From Clostridia bacterium (GTDB lineage: Bacteria; Bacillota; Clostridia; Oscillospirales; CAG-272): a DNA stretch of 36,655 nt. Below the pieces are notes generated by a model, which saw only the letters and a program-made list of their open reading frames with translations, had not been told where the DNA came from and did no database searches. Where the stretch lies: NCBI GenBank assembly GCA_017537175.1, contig JAFYLH010000001.1, positions 79,387-116,041 of the forward strand, written 5' to 3'. Below are positions 7,039 through 15,680 of the stretch, piece after piece. Each line of letters begins with the position of its first letter. The stretch's first letter is position 1. The translations under genes and the position numbers were made by a program.

Positions 7039-8067
7039 ATGAAAAGAATTGTTCTTGTTATTGTTTCCTGTTTGTTGTTTTTGTGTTCCTGCTCTGCAAA
7101 TGCAACCTACAAGAATCATGAAACAATAAATATGAATTACAATAATATAACCAATTATTGTGATGTTTGGCTGACAAGCGACAGTATATGTTATTTGGAG
7201 CATTCTATTGGTCAAAAATACTATATGGTCGACAATACCTCCAAAACCAAAATATCCGAAAACGGCGGGTACGGATTTGGTATGATCAGGCGATATGACG
7301 ATAATATATATATGTTAAATGAAACATCAAGCATTGACGAATATAATTCAGAATTTGAGCTTGTATGTTATGATGTTAATACAAAAAACACCGAAAAGCT
7401 ATGCTCTGTCAAAAATTGCGATAACTTTTTGGTATTACACAAAACTGTATATTATCTTGAATACAACCTAAATAACGAATATAGGGTACTGACATTAAAG
7501 AAAATCCCTGTCAACTCAAAACAGGATATCGTAATAGCAAGCAATGTAGTTTCTTTTGGTGTTATAGATAACTGCTTATACTATATTGCAGAAGATAACG
7601 GTACTCTGTCAGTTATGAAGTATAATGCAGAAAATGACGATACCGTTGAATGCGGAGATATTTCAATAGACGGATTTGATATAAAAAACGGTGATACCTT
7701 AAAAGCTTCATTTACTGCTGACTGTATATATTTACTGAAGATAGATTACACAAGAGCAAAAACAAGAATATTTAAATATTCCTTTGAACAGGATACTTTA
7801 AGTGATAATGCGGTAGACGGGTACATTGACAGCTTTGCTTCTTATGATGCTAATTCATACTTCATTGTATCCTCCGAAAAATCGGATAACAGCAAGTTAT
7901 ATATGCTTAATAACAAAACGGATGAAGCTACCAAAATTGCAGATGTGTTAGGCGAGGGTAGTTTGTTTGTAGGTTCAGATGACGGTGTATATGTTTTGAG
8001 ACAGCATAATAACAGTGTAGTATTTTATTCAAACGACGGTACCTCACAGGTTGTGTACAGATTTTAA
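7039..8067 (+). CDS. Lipoprotein with predicted beta-propeller-like repeats
   Basis: 342 residues. Lipoprotein signal with lipidation at Cys18 (LFLCSC). The mature part repeats a pattern of 'D-NIY-L' and 'YY-L/I' strands about every 45 residues (DNIYMLNE, TVYYLEYN, NCLYYIAE, DCIYLLKI, NSYFIVSS, KLYMLNNK, DGVYVLRQ), which resembles DUF5050-like propeller proteins. AT-richer than its neighbours. GGAGG lies about 8 bases before the start, and a strong terminator follows 13 bp after the stop, so it is probably the last gene of the GntR/ABC operon. Confidence 0.75.
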   Translation: MKRIVLVIVSCLLFLCSCSANATYKNHETINMNYNNITNYCDVWLTSDSICYLEHSIGQKYYMVDNTSKTKISENGGYGFGMIRRYDDNIYMLNETSSIDEYNSEFELVCYDVNTKNTEKLCSVKNCDNFLVLHKTVYYLEYNLNNEYRVLTLKKIPVNSKQDIVIASNVVSFGVIDNCLYYIAEDNGTLSVMKYNAENDDTVECGDISIDGFDIKNGDTLKASFTADCIYLLKIDYTRAKTRIFKYSFEQDTLSDNAVDGYIDSFASYDANSYFIVSSEKSDNSKLYMLNNKTDEATKIADVLGEGSLFVGSDDGVYVLRQHNNSVVFYSNDGTSQVVYRF

Positions 8068-8080
8068 AATTAAAACAAAC

Positions 8081-8116
8081 GACCCGAAAAGGATCAACCT
8101 TTTCGGGTCATTTTTT
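8081..8116 (+). terminator. Intrinsic terminator between convergent genes
   Basis: A perfect 12-bp stem GACCCGAAAAGG / CCTTTTCGGGTC with a 5-base loop, followed by A and six T on the plus strand. On the minus strand the same stem is followed by GTTTGTTTT, so it probably also ends the RNase J transcript. Confidence 0.92.
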
Positions 8117-8121
8117 AGTTA

Positions 8122-9804
8122 TTATACATTCATGATTATCGGCAGGATCATAGGCTTACGCTTGGTCTGCTGATATACATACTTTGCAATAGAGTCGCGT
8201 ATCTGATTCTTAAGATTTGTCCAGTCGGTAACTCCGTTGTCAAGACAACGCTCGATGGCATCATAGGCAAGACCTCTTACCTCCTCCATAAGCTCCTCTG
8301 ACTCTCTAACATATACAAAGCCGCGGGAAACAATGTCAGGACCGGAAACAAGATATCTTTCCTGTATGTCTACGCCTGCTACAACGATAATTATACCGTC
8401 CTGAGACAAAAGTCTGCGGTCGCGAAGCACTATGTTGCCTACATCACCCACACCGCTTCCGTCAATAAGCACCTTACCTGCGGGAACGATGCCGTTTATC
8501 TTAGCTCCGTTTTCGTCGATCTCAAGCACCTGACCGATATCCATAACAAATATACGGTCATCAGTCTCACCCATAGAGTTTGCCAGCTCCTTATGCTGAT
8601 AGAGGTGTTTGAACTCACCGTGTACAGGCATAAAGTACTTAGGCTTGATAAGTGCGTGCATCAGCTTGATCTCCTCCTGGCAGGCGTGTCCCGAAACATG
8701 GACCTCTATACCCGCATCGTGGAATACCGATGCGCCCGAGCGAAGAAGCTCGTTTGTGATGTTACCAACCAGCTTTTCGTTACCGGGAATTGCGTGGGCT
8801 GAAATAACTATAAGATCCTCCCTGCCGGGGGCTATCTTATCGTGAGCACCGAACGCCATACGGTAAAGAGCCGACATAGGCTCGCCCTGGCTTCCGGTAG
8901 TGATAACGGTTATCTGATTCTTTGGGTAGCGGTTGACCTCGTTGAGATCGATAAGAACATCCTCGGGAATGTCCATATAACCCAGCTCCATAGCCGATTT
9001 AACTATATTCAGCATAGATCTGCCGGTAATTGCTACCTTACGGTTATGCCGTGCACTTGTATTTATTATCTGCTGAACGCGGTGAACATTTGAGGAAAAT
9101 GTTGCTATGATTATACGCTTATCCTTGTTTGCACCGAAGATGCTTTCAAAGGATCTGCCTACCTTTCGCTCGGTGGGTGTATAGCCGGGATGATCCACAT
9201 TTGTGGACTCGCACATCAGGAGGGTCACACCCTCTCTGCCTATCTCACCAAGACGGGTAAGATCCATCATCTCGCCCTCTATAGGTGTAAGGTCAAGCTT
9301 AAAGTCGCCCGAATGAACCACATATCCAAGAGGTGTCATAATAGCAAGACAGCAGGCATCTGCAATAGAATGGTTAACGCGGATAAACTCAACATCAAAC
9401 ACTCCTGCCTTGATATGGTCCCCTGCCTCTACGGTGTTGAGTATCACCTTGCCGTTAAGACCGTGCTCCTCAAGCTTGTTACGAACGATACCCAAGGTAA
9501 GACGGGTGCCGTATACCGGCACATCCAGGTTGCGCAGAACATAGGGCAATGCGCCTATATGGTCCTCGTGTCCGTGGGTCAAAAAGATACCGCGTATCTT
9601 TTCTTTGTTCTGCTCAAGGTAGGTAATATCCGGGATAACAAGGTCTATACCCAGCATATCGTCGTCGGGGAATCCCAAGCCGCAGTCGATAATGATAATA
9701 TCATCACCGTACTCTACAAGGGTCATATTCTTGCCGATCTCGTTAAGACCGCCAAGGGCCATGACCTTAAGCTTACCCAATATTCTCTTTTTTCTTTTTG
9801 CCAT
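8122..9804 (-). CDS. rnj: Ribonuclease J
   Basis: 560 residues, the usual length. Metallo-beta-lactamase fold with the catalytic motif HGHEDH at residues 77-82, a DCG metal ligand (D40), further ligands in VNHSIADA and VHSGDFKLD, the beta-CASP part (THVH-like region FSSNVHRVQQII, TGSQGEP), and SGHACQEE near the centre. A C-terminal dimerisation domain follows (GVGDVGNIVLRDRRLLSQDG). RNase J is the 5'-3' exonuclease and endonuclease of Firmicutes mRNA decay and rRNA maturation. The start follows AAGGAA. It has a consensus promoter and a structured leader, and stands alone. Confidence 0.97.
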   Translation of the reverse strand: MAKRKKRILGKLKVMALGGLNEIGKNMTLVEYGDDIIIIDCGLGFPDDDMLGIDLVIPDITYLEQNKEKIRGIFLTHGHEDHIGALPYVLRNLDVPVYGTRLTLGIVRNKLEEHGLNGKVILNTVEAGDHIKAGVFDVEFIRVNHSIADACCLAIMTPLGYVVHSGDFKLDLTPIEGEMMDLTRLGEIGREGVTLLMCESTNVDHPGYTPTERKVGRSFESIFGANKDKRIIIATFSSNVHRVQQIINTSARHNRKVAITGRSMLNIVKSAMELGYMDIPEDVLIDLNEVNRYPKNQITVITTGSQGEPMSALYRMAFGAHDKIAPGREDLIVISAHAIPGNEKLVGNITNELLRSGASVFHDAGIEVHVSGHACQEEIKLMHALIKPKYFMPVHGEFKHLYQHKELANSMGETDDRIFVMDIGQVLEIDENGAKINGIVPAGKVLIDGSGVGDVGNIVLRDRRLLSQDGIIIVVAGVDIQERYLVSGPDIVSRGFVYVRESEELMEEVRGLAYDAIERCLDNGVTDWTNLKNQIRDSIAKYVYQQTKRKPMILPIIMNV

Positions 9805-9824
9805 AAAAATTCCTTTCTGTAATT

Positions 9825-9872
9825 GGCAAAGCGCCCTCTGCCCCAGGCGTTCAAGACAGCGGCTTATTTGCC
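9825..9872 (-). promoter_or_regulatory. Structured 5' leader of the RNase J mRNA
   Basis: On the minus strand the leader can fold with an outer stem GGCAAA/TTTGCC enclosing a GC-rich inner stem built on CGCC/GGCG. It lies between the promoter and the ribosome binding site. No named riboswitch class is recognised. RNase J autocontrol through its leader would be a reasonable guess but is not shown. Confidence 0.4.
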
Positions 9873-9902
9873 TGATATAATAACGAACAATGTATCTATA
9901 TA

Positions 9903-9931
9903 ATTATATCATATGATGTAAATATTGTCAA
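9903..9931 (-). promoter_or_regulatory. Consensus sigma-A promoter of rnj
   Basis: Minus strand: TTGACA (9931-9926), 17-bp spacer, TATAAT (9908-9903). Both boxes are perfect. The start codon lies about 100 bp downstream. Confidence 0.9.
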
Positions 9932-9976
9932 GATTACAGCATCTGCAATCGGATATACTAATACCGAGGTGATATA

Positions 9977-10183
9977 ATGAAAAAGCGTAAGGAAAAGCGC
10001 CAACAGCGCGTCAGAGAAAAAGCAGAGGCCGTTGTGGATGCATACCGCGATACAGACAGCAATACAGACCCCAACGGAATGTATACAGGTATTACCGATG
10101 AGGTACAGAGTGCCTGTGCGGGCGGTAAAATATATATAAATGCCCAAAACTGTATTCCTACACAGGATGCCGATGACTTATAA
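9977..10183 (+). CDS. Small conserved basic/acidic protein (ends QDADDL)
   Basis: 68 residues: a very basic N-terminus (KKRKEKRQQRVREKAEAV), then DTDPNGMYTGI-like DPNGMYTG and a C-terminal IPTQDADDL. The DP-G-YTG...QDADDL layout is one I associate with short uncharacterised Clostridia proteins. GAGGTG six bases before the ATG supports expression. There is no signal peptide or membrane segment. It is divergent from RNase J. A perfect 13-bp inverted repeat covers its stop codon. Confidence 0.65.
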   Translation: MKKRKEKRQQRVREKAEAVVDAYRDTDSNTDPNGMYTGITDEVQSACAGGKIYINAQNCIPTQDADDL

Positions 10184-10202
10184 CGCCTTGTTATAAGTCA
10201 TC
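10172..10202. repeat. Perfect inverted repeat over the stop codon of the 68-residue protein
   Basis: GATGACTTATAAC (10172-10184), 5-base spacer, GTTATAAGTCATC (10190-10202). It includes the last codons and the TAA. There is no T-run on either side, so it is a weak terminator candidate but could stabilise the 3' end. Confidence 0.7.
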
Positions 10203-10210
10203 AGCTTAAT

Positions 10211-10477
10211 TCAAATAAAAAATGAAAGAACCAGCCCTGCAGCACCGACCCCGCTTAAAAAGCCGAGGATATAGCCTGTAATATGGCTTTTTGGCTTCTT
10301 GGGAGCAGGAAGGCTTATATCGTTTTCGGACACGATACGGTTTGCTTCCTTTATCATATCGTCGCTTGTTACATCAGAGCTCTTTTTTGTGCTGAGAATA
10401 AAATACGCCTCCTCAAAAAGCTCACTTCCTGTGTTTTTGATCATTATCATTCTTTTTTCGCAGCCCTTATATATCAT
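10211..10477 (-). CDS. Small tail-anchored membrane protein, unknown function
   Basis: 88 residues. The start at 10477 is chosen because CGGAGGC lies just before it; an open frame continues 24 codons further without a site. The N-terminal part has MIMIKNTGSELFEEAYFIL, the middle is acidic and helical (DDMIKEANRIVSEND), then a proline/lysine hinge (PAPKKPKSH) and a single C-terminal membrane helix (YILGFLSGVGAAGLVLSFFI). The product probably sits in the membrane with its domain in the cytoplasm. It is divergent from spoIIR, and the two share a symmetric promoter region, so co-expression in sporulation is possible. Confidence 0.65.
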   Translation of the reverse strand: MIYKGCEKRMIMIKNTGSELFEEAYFILSTKKSSDVTSDDMIKEANRIVSENDISLPAPKKPKSHITGYILGFLSGVGAAGLVLSFFI

Positions 10478-10501
10478 ATATGCCTCCGTTTGGTTTCTAT
10501 G

Positions 10502-10564
10502 ATTATACCCTATAAGAGTTTTTTTATTCACAGATGAATAATTTAACAAAAAACGGCAGATAAT
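10502..10564. promoter_or_regulatory. Divergent promoter pair with inverted TGAATA -35 boxes
   Basis: TTATTCA (10524-10530) and TGAATAA (10535-10541) are a perfect inverted repeat. Leftward: TGAATA, 17 bp, TATAAT (10507-10502), preceded by GG. Rightward: TGAATA, 18 bp, GATAAT (10559-10564). TGAATA is a typical -35 of forespore sigma factors (F/G), and spoIIR is a sigma-F gene in Bacillus. The assignment to a sporulation sigma is inference. Confidence 0.45.
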
Positions 10565-10593
10565 CCTACATAATCAAATCTACGGAGGATAAT

Positions 10594-11190
10594 ATGAAAA
10601 AGGTTATTATATTTTTCAGCGCGTTTGTCTGCCTGACGGCCATACTCTTCCCTCTTCTGCCTCTGCAGGGCGAGGCCGAGGTGTATGACAATGCAATAAG
10701 ACTGCATGTTCTTGCAAACTCGGACAGTGAGGATGACCAGGCTCTTAAAATAAAGGTACGGGATGCCGTGCTTGAGCTGGTTTCGGAGGAAATTACAGAC
10801 TGCACCTCACGGTATGAGGCAGAGTGCAAGGTAGAGGATATATGCGATAATATTGCCATAGCGGCACAGAATAAGATATACGAGGAAGGCTACGATTATT
10901 CTGTAAGGGTTACCCTTGATAACGAATATTATCCTACCCGTGAATATGAAGGGGTAAGAATGCCCTCGGGAACATATATGTCCTTAAGAGTCCTTATAGG
11001 TGATGCCGAGGGGCAAAACTGGTGGTGTGTGCTCTATCCGCCCCTGTGCACAGGCACGGCAAAGCCAAAGACCACCTTAAAGCAGGCAGGCTTTACTCCT
11101 GAGCAGATAAGGGTGTTGACCGAGGGGGAGAGTCCTAAATACAAGGTGAAATTTAAGATACTTGAGATATTCGGATCATTAACAAAATAA
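10594..11190 (+). CDS. spoIIR: Stage II sporulation protein R
   Basis: 198 residues. An N-terminal signal/membrane helix (MKKVIIFFSAFVCLTAILFP) is followed by the family block NAIRLHVLANSDSEDDQALK, KVRDAVLELV, then YPTREYEGVRMPSGTYMSLR and NWWCVLYPPLC, all characteristic of SpoIIR. This secreted forespore signal triggers SpoIIGA to process pro-sigma-E in the mother cell. GGAGG precedes the start. It stands alone with a terminator after it. The Bacillus gene is sigma-F controlled. Confidence 0.95.
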   Translation: MKKVIIFFSAFVCLTAILFPLLPLQGEAEVYDNAIRLHVLANSDSEDDQALKIKVRDAVLELVSEEITDCTSRYEAECKVEDICDNIAIAAQNKIYEEGYDYSVRVTLDNEYYPTREYEGVRMPSGTYMSLRVLIGDAEGQNWWCVLYPPLCTGTAKPKTTLKQAGFTPEQIRVLTEGESPKYKVKFKILEIFGSLTK

Positions 11191-11210
11191 GAGGCGCGTC
11201 GCTATACAAC

Positions 11211-11243
11211 AAAAAGATCCTATCATTACGATAGGATCTTTTT
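11211..11243 (+). terminator. Bidirectional terminator between spoIIR and the Gld-like operon
   Basis: AAAAAGATCCTATC / GATAGGATCTTTTT form a 14-bp perfect stem with a 5-base loop. A run of A on one side and T on the other makes it work for both spoIIR and the convergent DUF4340 gene. Confidence 0.9.
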
Positions 11244-11247
11244 GATT

Positions 11248-12147
11248 TTATGCGGCTTCGGTTTCTGCTTCGGTTTCCTCTTCTACGGTAAATAATGCGT
11301 CTGTACCCGAAGCGTTATAGATACAGGGGTCATCGGGGAGCATTACATATGTCATCTCATCCTTTACGGCATAGGAGAAGCTGTAGGTCTGTTCTGTTGT
11401 CTGAACAGAGGTACTGCCGTTTTCGTCGGTTGCGGGAGCGGTGGAGGTATATGTTACAACAACCTTGCTCTCGCTTCCGTCAAAGCCGTAGCTTTCTTTA
11501 TCCTGATAGTCCTTAACATTGATGATACCAATGTTGGAATAGCCCTCTTTATTGGGAACCTCTTCACCGTTAACTGTAACAGAGGTTATGGCAGAGGTAT
11601 CTATTGTTTCAAGAGAGCCTGCCGCTATTACATCAACAAGGGAGTAGGAGCAGGCGTCTACCAGGGTTGAGTCAACAACATATATGCTGTTGTTGTACTT
11701 AAGATAATAACCGCCAGACAACTCATTCTTTGCACCTATTATATACTGACGGTGGCCTGACTTTGTCATAACGCTTATTGAAAGGGTGGGGGCATCAAAG
11801 CCGTAAGCAGACTCGTCACCCTGACCTGTAATATCGCGCTTGGCTGTAACCTTAACAAAGGCATCTGCGATCTGCTGTACCAGCTCCTGGTTAAGAGGCA
11901 GGTCGCTTTCGGCCGGGGATACCCAATAGCCTGTAGTGTTGGAAAAATTGCCTGTACCCAGATCAGAGCCGTAGGTAACACCTGTAACAGGGTTGGTGGA
12001 ATCGTCAACTACAATTATCTCTTCCTCCACCTCGGTGATCTCATCTTCATTCTCTTTTGGGATATTTTTGATGATAAAATATGCACCGATAAGAAGTCCA
12101 AGTACAAGAACTGCAGCAATTAAACCGATAATTTTTTTCTTATCCAT
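11248..12147 (-). CDS. DUF4340-type membrane-anchored protein
   Basis: 299 residues. The start at 12147 follows AAAGGAAG; nine more codons are open upstream. One N-terminal membrane helix (about 4-26, IIGLIAAVLVLGLLIGAYFI), an acidic linker, then an outside domain with YGFDAPTLSISVMTKSGHRQ, YIIGAKNELSGGYYLKYNNS and IYVVDSTLVDACSYSLVDV. This pattern, with repeated 'YGFDxP/S..' strands, is typical of DUF4340 proteins encoded with GldG-like ABC systems. It is last in the operon. The product probably works outside the membrane with the GldG-like protein. Ends in an acidic EEETEAETEAA tail. Confidence 0.82.
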   Translation of the reverse strand: MDKKKIIGLIAAVLVLGLLIGAYFIIKNIPKENEDEITEVEEEIIVVDDSTNPVTGVTYGSDLGTGNFSNTTGYWVSPAESDLPLNQELVQQIADAFVKVTAKRDITGQGDESAYGFDAPTLSISVMTKSGHRQYIIGAKNELSGGYYLKYNNSIYVVDSTLVDACSYSLVDVIAAGSLETIDTSAITSVTVNGEEVPNKEGYSNIGIINVKDYQDKESYGFDGSESKVVVTYTSTAPATDENGSTSVQTTEQTYSFSYAVKDEMTYVMLPDDPCIYNASGTDALFTVEEETEAETEAA

Positions 12148-12170
12148 TCTAAAAACTTCCTTTCTGCAGA

Positions 12171-13622
12171 TCATTTAATGCGTCTGATAAACCAGATCAC
12201 AAGTCCTGTAACGATGATAACCAACGGAATAACCAGTACCATCGCTGCAGCAATAACAATAAGCATCACAGGCTCTACATAGAGCATATCGGTATCAAGA
12301 ACCTTGCCCTCTATAGACACGGATACCTTCTTATCGCAAAGCTCACCTAAGGCAGAAAGTATAAGCGCAGAGTTTCCGCCGTAAATATCTATACCCTCTG
12401 TAAAGGTATAGTCGGAGGATATCCACAGAACATCACCCGTGGTCTCGCCCGAGGTAACGGTTGCGTGAGCGGCAATGGCTACAGAGCCGCTGTAAATAAC
12501 ACTGCCGTCGGTAATATTATTGACTGTTGCAGAATCGGATGTAGAGAGCACAGCTGCTACACTTACTCCCTCACGGGGCTGGTCGGATATAATAATACCG
12601 TCAGCCATAGGAGTGAATACATTATAGTCGGAGCAGGCGGATGCTATGGGATCTGCGGTCTGTACGATGGGAATTATATCATAGGCATTCTGGGAGAACA
12701 TAGAACGGTATATACGGTTAATGTCTCCTTCAAGAACAATACCCTGTGTGAGCTCCATTCCGTAATAAGCCGCAAGAGCCTTAAGGTTGGAGTCTGCCTT
12801 GGGAGCTTCCTCGTAGCCCTTGGTTACGATAAGCTTTCCGCCGCCGTCAACATAGCTCTTGAGCATTTCAAGCTCGTTTGCGGTAATATCTACCTGAGGT
12901 GCATTGATAAGCACACAGCTGGCATCTGCGGGAACACCGCCCTCTCCTGTTGCAAGGCTGAGGGTCCTTATCTCATAATTGTCTACTTTGACATACTCGC
13001 TGAGAGTGGAATCAAGCTCCACCTCCTGATGATCGGTAGTGGTATAGAGGATGGGGAGATTGAGAGTTGTTACATTGTCTATAGCGCTTGTAACAGCCTG
13101 TTCACCCTCAAACATCTGCTGTCCCTCGGGTAGCTGTCCGTAATAGCTGTAATAATAATACAGCTCTTCCTCGCTATAACCCGAATAATCAACCGTAAAA
13201 ATGCTGTTATAATCGGCAACATAGTCTCTTAACTCACTTGATACGATTACAGAATTCTCTGTCATCTGTGCAAGGGTGTGGACGGTTCCGTTAGGGGTTG
13301 CAAAGCTGGGAGAGATCTCGGGGTCGATGGTCTCAAGCTCAATATCGGAATTAAGCTTGGTATACTGTCTGAGAAACTCCTTGATTATAGTGTTTTCGCT
13401 GCCTTCACGGGCAACAAGATAAAGTGTGACCTCTGTGTCGATCTCCTTTATAAGCTCCTTTGTGTCCTCGCTGAGCTTATAAAGTCCCATACCTGTTGTG
13501 TCAAACTTAGTAAAATCAACAGGAAGTGCAGATACGACCATATTGATAACTACAGCTATTACGATAACCAAAATTGAAATAAATGCTGCGTAGCCGCCGC
13601 TGATAAGTCTTCTTTTATTCAT
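12171..13622 (-). CDS. GldG-like ABC transporter auxiliary protein
   Basis: 483 residues. An N-terminal membrane helix (about 8-32), a large extracytoplasmic domain (about 35-440) and a C-terminal membrane helix (about 452-477). The opening GMGLYKLSEDTKELIKEID, LYLVAREGSENTIIKEFLRQ and LNSDIELETIDPEISP is the recognisable start of the ABC-type uncharacterised transport (GldG) family. In gliding bacteria GldG works with the GldA ATPase and GldF permease; in Clostridia the same trio is common without gliding. The RBS GAGGAGG overlaps the permease stop codon, so translation is coupled. Substrate unknown. Confidence 0.85.
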   Translation of the reverse strand: MNKRRLISGGYAAFISILVIVIAVVINMVVSALPVDFTKFDTTGMGLYKLSEDTKELIKEIDTEVTLYLVAREGSENTIIKEFLRQYTKLNSDIELETIDPEISPSFATPNGTVHTLAQMTENSVIVSSELRDYVADYNSIFTVDYSGYSEEELYYYYSYYGQLPEGQQMFEGEQAVTSAIDNVTTLNLPILYTTTDHQEVELDSTLSEYVKVDNYEIRTLSLATGEGGVPADASCVLINAPQVDITANELEMLKSYVDGGGKLIVTKGYEEAPKADSNLKALAAYYGMELTQGIVLEGDINRIYRSMFSQNAYDIIPIVQTADPIASACSDYNVFTPMADGIIISDQPREGVSVAAVLSTSDSATVNNITDGSVIYSGSVAIAAHATVTSGETTGDVLWISSDYTFTEGIDIYGGNSALILSALGELCDKKVSVSIEGKVLDTDMLYVEPVMLIVIAAAMVLVIPLVIIVTGLVIWFIRRIK

Positions 13623-13636
13623 GTCCGTTATCCTCC

Positions 13637-14509
13637 TCAGCTATAGCGCTTTTTCTCAAGGGACTGTACTGTAAGAAATACAAATACCCCTGTTATGCTG
13701 AGATAATACACAACACCTGTCAGATCAAAGGTACCGTTTGCAAAGGGGGTAAGACGGTTAAAGATAGACAGATTGTTGAGCATATCGGGAAATGCTGACT
13801 CAAAAATTGAGGTTTTGAAAAGATAAAGCACAAGGTTTACCGCCTCAAGTACAAATCCAACGCCCAGAGCCGCAAATATATTACCTGTAAGGGCATATAC
13901 TATTATGGCTACAACACCGATCATAAGAATAAAGCAGATAAAGGATGCCATAGAGCTGTCGGGAAGGAAGGTATCTACTATTGTAGGCATAAAGTATACC
14001 GCAAGGAAAAGACCTATGGTCATAACAGCGGCAATGACCTGTGACTCTGTAAGCGAGGACAGGAACATACCTGCAGCAATGATACAAGCACCCAAAAGCA
14101 GCTGTGCCAGTATGGTGGAATAACTCTGGAGCATATTTACTTTACCGAAAAATGAAAGTATAAGGGGCCACGCACACATAACCGCAACAGGGATAAGATA
14201 TACGGTCAGCATAGCAAGATATTTACCCATTACTATATCCTTCATTTTAATAGGCAAAGAATAAAGTAATTGATCTGTTTTTTCGCGCTTTTCGTCTGCA
14301 AAGCAACGCATTGTAAGAAGCGAAAGTGCTATTACAAGGGCAAACACCGCATAGGGCTCGCACAATGCGTATTCAAAATTGGGGTAACCCGCAAAAAGAT
14401 TGATATAGGAAGCAACAAATCCTACAAAAGCAAGGATAAGAGCAATAACTATATATGCTATAACACTGCCGAAATAGCTTTTAAGCTCTCTTTTATAAAT
14501 CGCCTTCAT
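13637..14509 (-). CDS. ABC-2 permease, GldF-like
   Basis: 290 residues. The start at 14509 has GAGGA upstream and gives MKAIYKRELKSYFGSVIAYI, the typical amphipathic N-terminus. Six hydrophobic segments follow (about 17-41, 53-75, 98-125, 138-160, 167-190, 255-275), with ADEKREKTDQLLYSLPIK between helices 2 and 3, a signature of the GldF/NosY type. It overlaps the ATPase gene by 17 bp and precedes the GldG-like gene. Confidence 0.88.
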   Translation of the reverse strand: MKAIYKRELKSYFGSVIAYIVIALILAFVGFVASYINLFAGYPNFEYALCEPYAVFALVIALSLLTMRCFADEKREKTDQLLYSLPIKMKDIVMGKYLAMLTVYLIPVAVMCAWPLILSFFGKVNMLQSYSTILAQLLLGACIIAAGMFLSSLTESQVIAAVMTIGLFLAVYFMPTIVDTFLPDSSMASFICFILMIGVVAIIVYALTGNIFAALGVGFVLEAVNLVLYLFKTSIFESAFPDMLNNLSIFNRLTPFANGTFDLTGVVYYLSITGVFVFLTVQSLEKKRYS

Positions 14510-15533
14510 CGCTGTTATCCTCCTCTGTAAACATTGGCTTGTATTCTTCTTCGTTTGCATCCGATGCTGCTTCTTCTGTTACCGAAGCAGTCTCCTCTTC
14601 CTCGTCATATACGCTCTCGGTAAGCTTGAGGTATATCTCTTCTATAGAAACACGGTCAGAGAAATAGCTCAGGGGTATGCCCGCTGCGGCAAATGCAAAA
14701 TAAAGCTTTTCGGTAATATTGGTGCCGGGCATAAGCGTAAGCTCAAGGCTTGTACCCTTGTCGCACTCGGTGATGGCATAGTGAGTTACCTCCTCATACT
14801 CATCAACTATGGCAACAGCCGCGTCGGGTGTACAGCTTGCCACTATATTAAGTACGGGATGCTCCTTGTTCATATTACAGATGTTTTCGATGGTATCATC
14901 CGCTACCACCTTGCCGCGGGAGATGATGATAACATGCTCACATACCTCCTGTATCTCGGAGAGAATATGGCTACTGAGAATAACGGTATGATCCTCGCCT
15001 AAGCTCTTTATGAGCTCACGAATCTCGATTATCTGCCTGGGGTCAAGACCTACAGTAGGCTCGTCAAGGATTATGATCTCGGGATCTCCCAGAAGTGCCA
15101 TTGCAATACCCACACGCTGACGGTAACCCTTGGAGAGATTACGGATAAGGCGTCCCGAAACCTGCTTTATAGAGGTGCGGAACATTACTCGTTCTACCTC
15201 GGGACCTATAGCCGAGCTTTTGATTCCCTTAGCCTCTGCTACAAAGCGCAGATATTCCTTGGGAGTCATATCGCCGTAGAGAGGGGGCAGCTCGGGCAGA
15301 TAGCCGATAAGCTTCTTTGCCTTGACGGGCTGATCAAATACATCAAAGCCGCCAACCGTTACATTACCCGATGTTTGCGAAAGACATCCGGTAATAATGT
15401 TCATTGTGGTAGATTTTCCTGCACCGTTGGGACCGAGAAAGCCGTATATACGGCCCTTTTCTATCTCAAAGGAGATATTGTCAACAGCCAGGTTGCTACC
15501 GTATTTCTTTGTAAGGTTAGATACCTTTATCAA
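14493..15533 (-). CDS. ABC transporter ATPase, GldA-like
   Basis: 346 residues with a TTG start at 15533, nine bases after AGGAG; a TTG at 15542 would touch the RBS. Walker A GPNGAGKST (34-42), signature LSKGY, Walker B IIILDEPTVGLDP, switch His in SSHIL. After the ATPase core a C-terminal domain (about 225-310) and an acidic tail (EEEETASVTEEAASDANEEE) follow. The tail is unusual in its richness in Glu/Asp. First gene of the operon ATPase-permease-GldG-DUF4340. It probably drives export or extracytoplasmic work of unknown substrate. Confidence 0.9.
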   Translation of the reverse strand: MIKVSNLTKKYGSNLAVDNISFEIEKGRIYGFLGPNGAGKSTTMNIITGCLSQTSGNVTVGGFDVFDQPVKAKKLIGYLPELPPLYGDMTPKEYLRFVAEAKGIKSSAIGPEVERVMFRTSIKQVSGRLIRNLSKGYRQRVGIAMALLGDPEIIILDEPTVGLDPRQIIEIRELIKSLGEDHTVILSSHILSEIQEVCEHVIIISRGKVVADDTIENICNMNKEHPVLNIVASCTPDAAVAIVDEYEEVTHYAITECDKGTSLELTLMPGTNITEKLYFAFAAAGIPLSYFSDRVSIEEIYLKLTESVYDEEEETASVTEEAASDANEEEYKPMFTEEDNSDEGDL

Positions 15534-15622
15534 GAATAACAACTCCTATCGTTTAAATATAAGTATAGTACATACATTATAAACCCTATCTGTGATGAAA
15601 TTGTGAATATTGGCAGAAAAGA

Positions 15623-15651
15623 TTTACAAAACCTGCTTTTTATGTTAGAAT
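15623..15651 (+). promoter_or_regulatory. Promoter of the DUF5685/J-domain operon
   Basis: TTTACA (15623-15628), 17-bp spacer, TAGAAT (15646-15651), 29 bp before the start codon with GGAGGT between. It diverges from the Gld-like operon. Confidence 0.65.
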
Positions 15652-15680
15652 ATATTAATAGTTTACTTTGGAGGTAATAT

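Noticed and set aside
8593..9822. Plus-strand frames opposite rnj
   Set aside because: They overlap a clear RNase J gene, show no domains and no RBS.
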